Of a stretch of DNA of 64,000 nucleotides, positions 54,421 through 64,000 are shown one piece after another. Under the pieces are notes generated by a model. It was not told where the DNA came from and made no database searches. It worked only from the letters and a program-made list of their open reading frames with translations. The DNA is taken from contig MZZL01000064.1 of assembly GCA_002749535.1 (NCBI GenBank), positions 62,001-126,000 on the forward strand, read 5' to 3'. The number at the start of each line of letters is the position of its first letter. Positions within the stretch are counted from its first letter, which is position 1. The translations under genes and the position numbers were made by a program. The DNA comes from Apophysomyces variabilis. Taxonomy: Eukaryota; Mucoromycota; Mucoromycetes; Mucorales; Mucoraceae.

Positions 54421-57400
54421 CTACAGAGTCACGTCTACAAGCTGATGCTTTTTTTTGGCTAACATCATTAGCTGGTTAAATTCACCCGAATCCTGACACA
54501 TCTGATGAAAAATGGATTCCGTATCCTGCAAGAGCTCTAAAGGGCTATATTCTGGTTAATACGTCCGAATACAAATAGCCCAAAATTCCTGTTTCTTACC
54601 TGGAAAATTCCTTGATCTCTCCTTGATCTAATACAATTATTCGATCGTATTCAATCACGGTGTGTAACCGGTGAGCAATGCAGAATATAGTGCAATCGGC
54701 AAATTCCGTAGATATTGTTTTCTGAATAGCTCTGTCCATCTGAAAATCAACACTGGCTGTAGCTTCATCCATGAGTACAATCCTGGCACGTTTTAACAAG
54801 GCACGAGCAAGACACAGCAGCTGGCGTTGACCTTGAGAAAAGTTTTGGCCTCCTTCACTAACAGATGTGTTCAGGTCCGTAAACACGTTGACCTCTTCTT
54901 GTTCGACTTCCGAGGGAGGATGGATCAAATGCACTCGACGCAAAGCGGTGTAAATATCGTCATCGCTAAATTCGTCAAATGGATCCATGTTTGATCGAAG
55001 TGTTCCAGAGAATAGCGTAGGATCTGTAAATTGATAATGAGCACAATAGACAATTCCAACAAGTCTCTATGAAAGGCTTACCTTGTGGAATAATCGTTAG
55101 ATTGCTTCTTAAATCGTAAGTACCGATATCTGCGATGTTGATACCGTCGACAACGATAGTACCACGACTTGCTTCGATAAAGCGGAACAGTGACAAGGCC
55201 AAAGTGGATTTTCCGCTTCCAGTTCTACCCACTACACCGATCTTTTCCTTGGGACGGACTGAAAACGTCAAGCTCTTGAGAACCACAGGAAGATCAGGTG
55301 CATAGCGCACCTCCAAATCTTTTACTTCAATGCGCCCTTCACTTGGCCACTAGAAAGAGCGGAAACAAGATGTTAGAACCCGTTATTAGCCATGTGCNNN
55401 NNNNNNNNNNNNNNNNNNNNNNNNNNNNNNNNNNNNNNNNNNNNNNNNNNNNNNNNNNNNNNNNNNNNNNNNNNNNNNNNNNNNNNNNNNNNNNNNNNNN
55501 NNNNNNNNNNNNNNNNNNNNNNNNNNNNNNNNNNNNNNNNNNNNNNNNNNNNNNNNNNNNNNNNNNNNNNNNNNNNNNNNNNNNNNNNNNNNNNNNNNNN
55601 NNNNNNNNNNNNNNNNNNNNNNNNNNNNNNNNNNNNNNNNNNNNNNNNNNNNNNNNNNNNNNNNNNNNNNNNNNNNNNNNNNNNNNNNNNNNNNNNNNNN
55701 NNNNNNNNNNNNNNNNNNNNNNNNNNNNNNNNNNNNNNNNNNNNNNNNNNNNNNNNNNNNNNNNNNNNNNNNNNNNNNNNNNNNNNNNNNNNNNNNNNNN
55801 NNNNNNNNNNNNNNNNNNNNNNNNNNNNNNNNNNNNNNNNNNNNNNNNNNNNNNNNNNNNNNNNNNNNNNNNNNNNNNNNNNNNNNNNNNNNNNNNNNNN
55901 NNNNNNNNNNNNNNNNNNNNNNNNNNNNNNNNNNNNNNNNNNNNNNNNNNNNNNNNACACTGGCTGTAGCTTCATCCATGAGTACAATCCTGGCACGTTT
56001 TAACAAGGCACGAGCAAGACACAGCAGCTGGCGTTGACCTTGAGAAAAGTTTTGGCCTCCTTCACTAACAGATGTGTTCAGGTCCGTAAACACGTTAACC
56101 TCTTCTTGTTCGACTTCCGAGGGAGGATGGATCAAATGCACTCGACGCAAAGCGGTGTAAATATCGTCATCGCTAAATTCGTCAAATGGATCCATGTTTG
56201 ATCGAAGTGTTCCAGAGAATAGCGTAGGATCTGTAAATTGATAATGAGCACAATAGACAATTCCAACAAGTCTCTATGAAAGGCTTACCTTGTGGAATAA
56301 TCGTTAGATTGCTTCTTAAATCGTAAGTACCGATATCTGCGATGTTGATACCGTCGACAACGATAGTACCACGACTTGCTTCGATAAAGCGGAACAGTGA
56401 CAAGGCCAAAGTGGATTTTCCGCTTCCAGTTCTACCCACTACACCGATCTTTTCCTTGGGACGGACTGAAAACGTCAAGCTCTTGAGAACCACAGGAAGA
56501 TCAGGTGCATAGCGCACCTCCAAATCTTTTACTTCAATGCGCCCTTCACTTGGCCACTAGAAAGAGCGGAAACAAGATGTTAGAACCCGTTATTAGCCAT
56601 GTGCTTTTCATACTTCCAAAGGCGGTCTTATGTTGGTCACTGCTGGAGCTTCCTGATCTATTTCCATAAGGTCGACCGCTCGTTCCACCGCATTAAAGCC
56701 CATTTCTAGCTTTGTGTATTGTCTAATTACAGAAAACATCTGACACAATGTTTAGGTTTAGCGTACTTTGGGATGCTATATTGATACCTCATCGTTAAAG
56801 ACAAACACAAATGTTAAACAAAATCCTGCTGCTGAAGCGTCAATGTAGTCCAGACTGAGCATGACAGTTGCAGACGCGATAAAGCAAGTAATAGCGCCAA
56901 GCATCGCAAAGCGAAAGCTGACCCATCGGTTAGCGATCCACATATAAAAATACGGTTTTGCATTCGTCTCCACTCGCTCCAACATTTTTTCCAGAAAGAT
57001 AGATGTTGCGCCAAAGGCGCGAATTGTAGTGATGCCTACCAGGGTCTCGGAGAAGTGAGTCAGAATCGGAGAATGTGATATGGAATCCAGTCGTTTGCAT
57101 TCGCGGGACACGATGAGATATTTTTTGCCAAGAGCAATACCCATTGCCGCAATTAAGACCATAGGAATCATAAACGAAGGAAGTACAAATGCGACTGTAA
57201 GGATAGAGGAAAAGACGACAAGACCGTCTACCACGATATCCATCATCAGATTTGGAACCTTATCGTCAATGCGCGCTAGATCTTTGGAAAAGCGGTTTAG
57301 AAGCCGCCCAATAGGTGTGATATCAAGGACTCGCAGTGGGACACGCAAGACACGTTGTAATAGCTCGGCATGTAACCTTTTGCTTCCACGTAGCCCTCCC

Positions 57401-60400
57401 CAGTAAACAATGGCATAAGGCAGTTGAACTACCACCACGCTTAAAAGCGCCAAGCAAATGTAGACCCCAAGGTAAAAATCGAGTTGATCCTTGTCACGGT
57501 TATTTATCGTAAATGATGCTGAATCCCGTTCGTCGTCATGGTACTGTGTCCATTTTTTGACCCACCATGGGACCAGTATTTGGATACCTTGAGAGCTGAG
57601 AATAACCAGCAAGAGGACCAACCAATATCCCCAGCCTCCAATAAAGTTCAGATACACCTGGTATACTCGTCTCTTAACACTTCCATCGGCGCGTACTTTT
57701 AAGAACAAAACAAATTATCTACTTAATGCAGTTCTTTGTCGCCAAGTTATGCGTGTTTTACCTTCTTTTTGAACCAGAACTTTCGGTGAACTTTCTGGGA
57801 AATCGTCATAATCGTCCGAATCACTTGAATAATTACTGCATTCATCAACGTCACGCTCTTGTCCTTGTCTATCGCCGCGGCTTTCAAGCGGCATTTGGCT
57901 TGCTTTTCTTTGCATGTCGTCCAACATTCCCATGAGCTGCTCAGAGTCACGCCATTCTGTCACTGATTTTGATATCACAATGCCACGATCAATGTATATC
58001 AAGTGTGCGGCTCCTGGGAAACATAGATTGACATTATGCGTAATAAGAATTCTTGTTCGACCTTCCATTAGTTGACCCATAATACATTGGTTGTAGATAT
58101 GAGTAGCTGTCGGTGCTGCAAATAATGACAAAGTATTAGATATGATCCTTCAAGAGATACAACAGTTATATTTTTACCATCTACTGCACTTAAAACATCA
58201 TCCATTAACACAATTTGAGCTCGCGAGTATACTGCTCTCGCCAGGGATACACGGGCTTTTTGACCTCCTGACAGCGTAATTCCCTTTTCCCCAATCTCTG
58301 TGCGATCACCATCTTCGAAGATTGACAGGTCCTTATTCAGGGCACATACTAGCAGTGTTTCTTTATAGCGGGTTTCTACATAAGGTAGACCAAGCAAAAT
58401 ATTGTCACGTATCGAAGCGTTTTGCAACCATGCTGTAATACCAAGTAAATCAATTGGTTCGAGCGCTACCATCAAAATACCTGTTTGAGATACGTAGGCT
58501 ACTCCGCCAGGAAGGATCCAGTTTTCAAGTGGGATAATATCAGGAATAACAGAAGGGGTATCGACAACAGCTGCTCGCGGGAAAAAAATGCTGCCTTTTA
58601 CCAGCGTGGTTTCCCCTAATAAGCTCAACATCATCAGCGTTTTTCCAGAACCTGTCGGACCGCAAATAAGACTAAGTCTATCATAGGGGAATTCAACATC
58701 GACGTCTTTCAGCGTGAATTCGTCAGGGCTCGATTCTGATGTGGATAAAGATCTCGATGTATTTGACCATGCGATAGTTGCCCCTATGATTGCCAGCTTG
58801 GCATTTTCGGTGTAGCCAGTCTCACGTGGTGAAATTTCTTCTTCATGAAGAAATTCCTCTATGCGCCGCAGACTAAAGATGAACGTCATCCGATAAAATT
58901 AACTGCCTGCTTTTCTCTTGCATTGTCGTTAAACAAGTTTTTTTTACCTGTTCAACGCTTGAACGAGCTCTACCACAGTCTCTGGTAATGTGTTTAGAGC
59001 GAATTGAAGCTCGTTGAAGATAGCAATCGAAGTAAACGCGACAGAGGCCGTTAATTGTTGTTCCGCAATCTTAGTATAGGACCAGAAAGACACTACGGTC
59101 ACTAAAATGGGCGAACTTTTAAGATCGGCATTCATTGCCTCCATTAGTATTCAATCGCGAAGAAATATAGCACCTTTTACCTATCCCACAGAAAGTTTAA
59201 CAGTACTTCGTAAACACGAGATCGACGCACCAGATCAAGCTCGTTCTGCCTGGCATTTAAGATACGTTTCTCCCAACGGCTCTCCCAAGCAAAGAACTTC
59301 ACTTGACGCAAACATTGCAGTAGTTCATTAGTGAGGGCCACGCGCCGGTCACTAGCCCGCATTAGATCGTCTTGTATGCTTGAGAAGGAATTTGAGGCGT
59401 ATTGGTTCAATGGCAGCATGACAACCATCACCAAAAATCCAAGCAAGCAGGAATAGCCCAAGAGGCTATAAAGAAAATAGACACCGATCGCTAGCTCTGC
59501 AGGTGATTCAAATAGGTTGAACCAATATGCTAGGAAGTTGGTAATTCGTGAAATATCGGTACCCATCAAATTAACGACCTTGCCAGAGGTCGATCTTTTC
59601 GAGTTTTCGCCTGCAATGTCGACACGCCAAAGCGTTTTACGGTAGATCTCGATCTGTAACATAGACTGTATCCGCGTCTGAGAAGAACTTACTAAATGCC
59701 GTACTTCAGAAAACATGGAAAGGTAGCCAAGAACATAACATATGAGCTTACCAAAATACCATAGTTGACCGACCAAGATCTCCAAGAGCAAAACCGCACC
59801 CGCCACGCCAGATACGTAGATAAACCCTCGGGAAGACGTGTCACCGTTATATCTGTCTTGTATAATTTGGAGTAACCGGTTCAAACAGTAGGCAGGGGCA
59901 TAATACAATGACACTGACATGATCACCGTCAATATCTGCACGAGGAAGGCTGTTCGATTAGCACGGAGCAGCCTAATCAAAATAGATTTCCGACGGTCTA
60001 TCAAAAGTTGATATAGATTACGCGCATGGTACGCTGCCGGCAACTCATCTAGGTCTGTTTGATCTAGGGAAGGGTTATTCATAATGGTGTTTACGATCGG
60101 CGTAAACCACGCAAAGCTAAAGTAGCTCCAAAGAGACGATACATCCACTCCTACAACACGACGGCCGCGGTAATGGAAAGGTGATCCTCGCTTGCTTGAA
60201 ACGGTGACGTAGAAAAGATCGCCACTGACCAGCAGGAATAAGCTGATAGGAAGGCTTTGAAGGAAAGATGGTAACTGGATCCCGGAAGTAATGTTTATGA
60301 ATTGACAGACGGAACAGCAAAACGAAGCAAAATAGAAAGCACAAAGGTGGACATTGATAATCCAGCCTCGACGGTCTGGGAGAGGGTAAGAGCGACTGGC

Positions 60401-60724
60401 AAGGGAAAAACAGAGCGCGTAGAGACAAGCAACAAGTTTCATAGCCGCAGCAATGATGCCGAAATGCTCGTTCGGACTATCAATACTGCTATGGCTGGCA
60501 CTTTGATGAAGTTCGTAGATACTTATTGCTGTTAACACAAGCGTTCCAAGAAAGAGGCGATCGACTCGTGTGCCGTCACTGTACGGGACTGACAGATCTC
60601 GTTTGACATGCCGAAGATCGTCATGTCGTTTGCTGTAGCGACGTTGAATAGCAAGAACCAAAGCACTGCTTCCACAGGTAAGCGCTTGGACTGAAGCAAA
60701 CCAGAAAGGAACGAAAATAACCAT
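54421..60724 (-). CDS. ABCC (MRP-type) transporter 2, interrupted by an assembly gap
   Basis: Paralogue of transporter 1, in the opposite direction. The start at 60724 ([20 protein letters not shown]) begins a TMD0-type membrane domain; an upstream exon is possible. The first exon leads to [14 protein letters not shown] at TMD1. NBD1 has Walker A GPTGSGKT, signature LSGGQKARV and Walker [13 protein letters not shown] (Asp for Glu). TMD2 is at 56776-57708. NBD2 ([28 protein letters not shown]) occurs twice, at 55957-56559 and 54750-55352, either side of 559 N. The last exons give [17 protein letters not shown], then [13 protein letters not shown] and a stop at 54423-54421. If the duplicated flanks are collapsed, one complete transporter of about 1,450-1,500 aa results. 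As assembled, the gene would carry a duplicated NBD2. Confidence 0.82.
54750..55397 (-). repeat. NBD2 segment of ABCC 2, left copy beside the gap
   Basis: 648 bp identical to 55957-56604 (offset 1,207) except for at least one base: G at 54890 against A at 56097. It ends at the first N. Confidence 0.85.
55398..55956. other. Assembly gap (559 N)
   Basis: Run of undetermined bases inside the second ABCC gene. The sequences on its two sides are copies of each other. Confidence 0.98.
55957..56604 (-). repeat. NBD2 segment of ABCC 2, right copy beside the gap
   Basis: Starts immediately after the N run, exactly at the base that marks the edge of the block shared by the two ABCC genes. It continues without a break into the upstream ABCC 2 exons ([20 protein letters not shown] at about 56690-56740), so this copy is the one linked to the rest of the gene. 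Confidence 0.85.
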
Positions 60725-61319
60725 AGATTAGCAAAGAACTGCGCACGATCCAATGCTTTCAATGGTCGACTGCGCCTCCTTCAACTCATCCATAGCTTAA
60801 AGCGGTAATTTGGACGCAGTCTTTAGTGTGTTATCCATATGGGAATCGTTATTTTTCCCGCGCTCGACGGTTTGAAAACCTTAAAAGCTAGTAACATATT
60901 TAGTATCCTTTTTTAGTTTTCCAGAATTAGTCTGTAGACATTTTTCAATTCGTGGCTTTCAACTCTGTTTATAGTCCATTGTGTTACCCCTTTGGTGGGG
61001 ATCTCTGATAAGTCCCGTATGTCGCACAGAGTATATTTGAAGAAATGCACATGAGAAACATGCCGGTTCAACTTACCATTGGAATTTAGAGGCAATAGGT
61101 ATCTAATGCTTTAGAACTCCCTCCGGCTTGGGAATCAAAAAAACCCTTTTTGACTGACTTGCGGTACAGTATAAAAAAGGAAGGGACAGTTTGCCGGCAT
61201 AAATATCCGCTTCCGCTTAATATTCCTCCCGAAAAGCGCAGTCCTTTTGCTGCGAACCATATGACAGAGGACACCAAGTGCACTCGCATTGTCATTCACA
61301 AAGAAATTGTTGGGAAGTT
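60725..61319. other. Divergent promoter region (ABCC 2 / MGM101)
   Basis: About 600 bp between two divergent starts. Contains the MGM101 TATA box and should contain the ABCC 2 promoter. No other gene seen. Confidence 0.5.
61170..61178 (+). promoter_or_regulatory. Putative TATA box of MGM101
   Basis: TATAAAAAA about 150 nt upstream of the MGM101 start codon on the coding strand. Confidence 0.35.
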
Positions 61320-62491
61320 ATGCACCTGGTCAATCATTTACGAACAGTGGCTGTAAGACAAGGAGTGGCTCAGTTTCGATCGTCCGCATTGAAGGTAAGC
61401 CAATTGATTTCGTATTCAACTCTTTTTCACCGTGGTTTCCGCTTAATCATTTGCAAAAGGTTGTTGCGACACGATCGGTTGCCACAACGAGGATTGTGAA
61501 GATTAAAAAAGATACCAATCCCCGTGCTCCTACAACAGATACCTCTTCCTACAATGCCGATCCAGTGAATGCGAACAATACCTCTACCACGACGGATGGC
61601 AAGCCATACACGTCCGAATCCAGCTATTTTCCTTCCACCGAGCAATTTGATAGTCCTATCCAGGAGCCGGAAGAGTCCCATAATTGGTCGACTTCCTTCC
61701 ATGGTTTATCTACACAGCCCTTTCCTACTGAAGTGGCCGATATTCTGTTACAACCTGTCAATCCAGAAGATGTGGAGATAAAGCCAGGTAAAAAGCAAGA
61801 CAAGATGCATGAACATCTTTCGGGACTTACGTGTATGAGCATTGGATTGTTTATGACGTAGATGGTCTGATTTACTTGCCTGAGATTAAATACCGACGGA
61901 TTCTAAACAAAGCCTTTGGCCCAGGAGGTTGGGGTTTGGCGCCTCGTGGGGAGCATTCTATATCAGCGAAAAACATATCGCGCGAATATGCTCTCGTTTG
62001 CCATGGAAGGTTTGTCTCTTCCCCTGTCACGAGTGCGAAAACAAAGATGCAGAAATAACGTCTGGTTCTGCTTCCTCAGGTTCGTTTCTCAGGCGCGAGG
62101 TGAACAAGATTTCTTTGACATTACTGGTCTTCCGACGGCTTCCGAAGGGTGCAAGAGCAATGCTCTTATGCGATGCTGCAAGGATTTAGGTATTGCATCT
62201 GAGTTATGGTATGATACTTTTAGCATGATATATGTGCAATAGCCGAGAAAGGAACCGTTTCTTGATACAAGCTGAATGGTCATTTTGCAGGGATCCGGTG
62301 TTTATCCGTAAATTTAAAAAGAAGTATTGTGTCGAAGTGTGGGCAGAACATGTGCTGACGAAGAAAAAGAAAAAACTTTGGAGAAAGAAGGATGAGAGTT
62401 TGGGTAAGTGCTGTAACTAAGGGGTGCTATCGTTTCATTGATCTAATCCTTTGCTATAGAGTATCCATATAAAGAAACAGGAATGGCTTGA
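61320..62491 (+). CDS. MGM101: Mitochondrial genome maintenance protein Mgm101
   Basis: Rad52-type single-strand annealing protein that maintains and repairs mitochondrial DNA in the nucleoid. Exons are 61320-61394, 61460-61787, about 61842-62009, about 62080-62206, about 62290-62408 and the last to 62491. The N-terminus [20 protein letters not shown] is Arg-rich without acidic residues, a typical mitochondrial presequence. It is followed by a low-complexity Thr/Ser/Asn/Pro segment. The conserved core contains [49 protein letters not shown] and [20 protein letters not shown]. The basic end WRKKDES joins [11 protein letters not shown] by a final intron. All family blocks are present and uninterrupted. 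Confidence 0.92.
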
Positions 62492-62578
62492 AGGTTGTAG
62501 CTATTGGATTGTCGATTCAATAAAGTTCTATAAGATGTCTGTGTGTGCGCATCTCGAGGTGCTCATATTCTATAAGGA

Positions 62579-62610
62579 CTGATGATGCCGAGCCACGTGG
62601 GCATCATCAG
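62579..62610. promoter_or_regulatory. Perfect 11-bp inverted repeat with an E-box in the loop
   Basis: CTGATGATGCC (62579-62589) and GGCATCATCAG (62600-62610) are perfect inverted copies around a 10-nt loop containing CACGTG. It lies about 90 nt downstream of the MGM101 stop and about 70 nt upstream of the next TATA box. It could be an operator or a 3'-UTR hairpin. Confidence 0.5.
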
Positions 62611-62680
62611 CACACCGGATGATATTAACAGACGAAAGAGAGAGTGAACTCGGATTGTTTGCTCGGAGTCAGTTTTAGCA

Positions 62681-62687
62681 TATAAAA
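62681..62687 (+). promoter_or_regulatory. Putative TATA box of the small secreted ORF
   Basis: TATAAAAAGG sits 80 nt upstream of the ATG at 62761 but only 23 nt before the ATG at 62704. That spacing favours the later ATG as the start. Confidence 0.4.
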
Positions 62688-62760
62688 AGGAGAGAAAACT
62701 CTTATGCACTTCTTTTCATTTCTTCACTCTTTCACTTTGGTTACTATATATCACCTCCCT

Positions 62761-62931
62761 ATGGCACTGCACTCAATTATCCTCTTTCTTATGTTTCTCA
62801 AGACTGTAACCTACATCGTGTCTCAGGATGACGATGACGTTGATCAAGACAAACATCAAACCGACAACGAATACGAGATGTCTTGCAATAGCCGACCCGA
62901 GTTACAAGTTTCCGTATCACTCGGTCTTTAG
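62761..62931 (+). CDS. Possible small secreted or membrane-anchored acidic protein (56 aa)
   Basis: MALHSIILFLMFLKTVTYIV is a good signal peptide or anchor, followed by a very acidic stretch SQDDDDVDQDKHQTDNEYE and a short tail ending SVSLGL. A TATA box lies 80 nt upstream. The segment after about 62880 is also protein-like in another frame (YKFPYHSVFSSPLKITLHM), so an unresolved intron may extend the protein. I recognise no family. An alternative start at 62704 would add 19 residues. Confidence 0.35.
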   Translation: MALHSIILFLMFLKTVTYIVSQDDDDVDQDKHQTDNEYEMSCNSRPELQVSVSLGL

Positions 62932-63666
62932 CTCACCGCTAAAGATTACTTTACATATGGATATGTCAACCACTGTATATGAAGACAGCAATCGCATCGC
63001 ATCGCATCACTTCTCATCCTGTTCTATTTCGTTTTGTATATATATGTTTATATCTCGCTATAAATTCGTCCTGGTCTAAAGTTACCTTAATGATAATGAG
63101 TTTTATTGTTTCGTCATATCGTATTACAGGATGGTCTACACGCGAATTTTATCATCCTTCTGCCGAGAGCGACCGATAGCAGCGTTGCCATTTATGCGGC
63201 CCTTCTTGCCATTTTAGAGAGGTTCAATTTGCATCTCTGATGCTGCAATGCTACAAGGAAACGGAGATAGAGGATAAATTGGAATAAACAACAATTAACT
63301 GAAAGCGAAAAGACCATGCTCCCTTAATATATCTCGCATAGCAGATCTTTTCGCAATGTCTGACTGACTTGATCTATTAAAAAGTACACACGCTCTTACA
63401 CATGAATGACTGGCTTCCAGACGAATCTAGTTTTTGGAATCACTCTCCTTGAAGATGCGTATGTTAGAAAGAAAATCATGGTTGTGCTCTAACAAGTTTT
63501 TTATGGAACCCTTCTTTTTTACCAAATAGGTTTTGCAACGCGTCACTTAAATAGTACTTTTGCGCCAGCGAATACTCCCTCCTTTCCTGGGCGCATGATT
63601 TATTTAGCGTAGCGCAAAATATAGTTCAATAAACAGAAAATAGACTGACATGTGAAGAAACAGGAT
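62932..63666. other. Intergenic region
   Basis: Contains a few GCATC direct repeats near 62990-63010. No gene recognised. Confidence 0.4.
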
Positions 63667-64000
63667 TCACGGATTAAGCAAACCGTAATTCCCCCACTGG
63701 TTTCTGCATAAAGCGGCAAGTGCTGTGACTATTTGACCTAACAAGGAAGGCGCTGACGATAGGGCAACGGCTTGAGCACATTGGGAGCTCAGTGTGTCTG
63801 GATCAAATAAATCCACATCGCATTCAAACTGCCTTGGAATTACTCGAATTTCGGTACGATTGATATCTTCCGTTTCGTATAGAAGATCCCAATGATCTCC
63901 GAATGTTGTCGTATGACCGCGTGGTTCTCGTACCCTGTAACTCACATAACGCCAGGAGCCAACATCTCGTACTGGTACACTGACGGTTTTATCATATGAC
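63667..64000 (-). CDS. Unrecognised protein, C-terminal part (partial, runs off right edge)
   Basis: An open minus-strand frame reads in from the window edge (SYDKTVSVPVRDVGSWRY and on) to a stop at 63669-63667. The visible 110 residues include EPRGHTTTFGDHWDLLYETE, RTEIRVIPRQFECDVDLFDP and the terminal NQWGNYGLLNP. Composition is clearly protein-like, with mixed charge and no long low-complexity runs. I do not recognise the family. The in-frame ATG-like start near 63945 is probably not the true start, since the frame stays open beyond it. Confidence 0.5.
   Translation of the reverse strand, partial: SYDKTVSVPVRDVGSWRYVSYRVREPRGHTTTFGDHWDLLYETEDINRTEIRVIPRQFECDVDLFDPDTLSSQCAQAVALSSAPSLLGQIVTALAALCRNQWGNYGLLNP

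Overview
The window is eukaryotic and reads as a filamentous fungus, most likely an early-diverging Mucoromycota (Mucorales-like) genome; the lineage is an inference. Nearly every gene is split by 50-100 nt introns with GTAAGT-type donors, CTAAC/CTGAC-like branch points and TAG/CAG acceptors. Overall composition is AT-rich, with pyrimidine tracts before several start codons. The families also fit: Zn2Cys6 regulators of the 'KRGPPKGYIE' type, metacaspase, tripeptidyl-peptidase II, GGPP synthase, Mgm101 and ABCC transporters. There is no sign of bacterial operons, CRISPR or prophage.

Layout. 1-12.5 kb is gene-dense: the 3' end of a Zn2Cys6 regulator (+), a metacaspase (-), a UVRAG/Vps38-type PI3-kinase subunit (+) and tripeptidyl-peptidase II (-). 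12.5-21.4 kb is a gene-poor AT-rich stretch. It holds a decayed 1.6 kb element bounded by 33-bp imperfect terminal inverted repeats and a GC-rich scrap with a hAT-like end. 21.4-28 kb carries a short-chain dehydrogenase, GGPP synthase and hexokinase (all +). A second Zn2Cys6 regulator (-) occupies 28.8-32.2 kb. 32.2-36.6 kb is poor in recognisable genes, with a degenerate Kazal-like fragment. 36.6-43.1 kb holds an Shg1/BOD1-like gene with a probable GC-AG intron, a zinc-less MDR reductase pseudogene and a third Zn2Cys6 regulator. 43.5-60.7 kb is bracketed by two large ABCC (MRP-type) transporters in tail-to-tail orientation. Between them lie ribosomal protein eS7, a small membrane protein and a Sel1-repeat protein. 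61.3-64 kb has MGM101, a possible small secreted protein and the 3' end of an unrecognised gene running off the edge.

Most notable signals. (1) The two ABCC paralogues differ along most of their length but share a 603-bp block across NBD2, introns included, that is nearly identical and has abrupt edges. This looks like gene conversion, or an assembly effect. (2) The same block appears twice around a 559-N gap inside the second transporter, and the second copy begins exactly at the block edge, so the gap and duplication are probably a scaffolding artefact. (3) Three diverged paralogues of one regulator family sit within 43 kb, one directly upstream of an ABCC gene. (4) The MDR reductase has three independent reading-frame lesions.

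Exon structures were worked out by eye from splice signals, frame and family knowledge. No alignment or database search was run.
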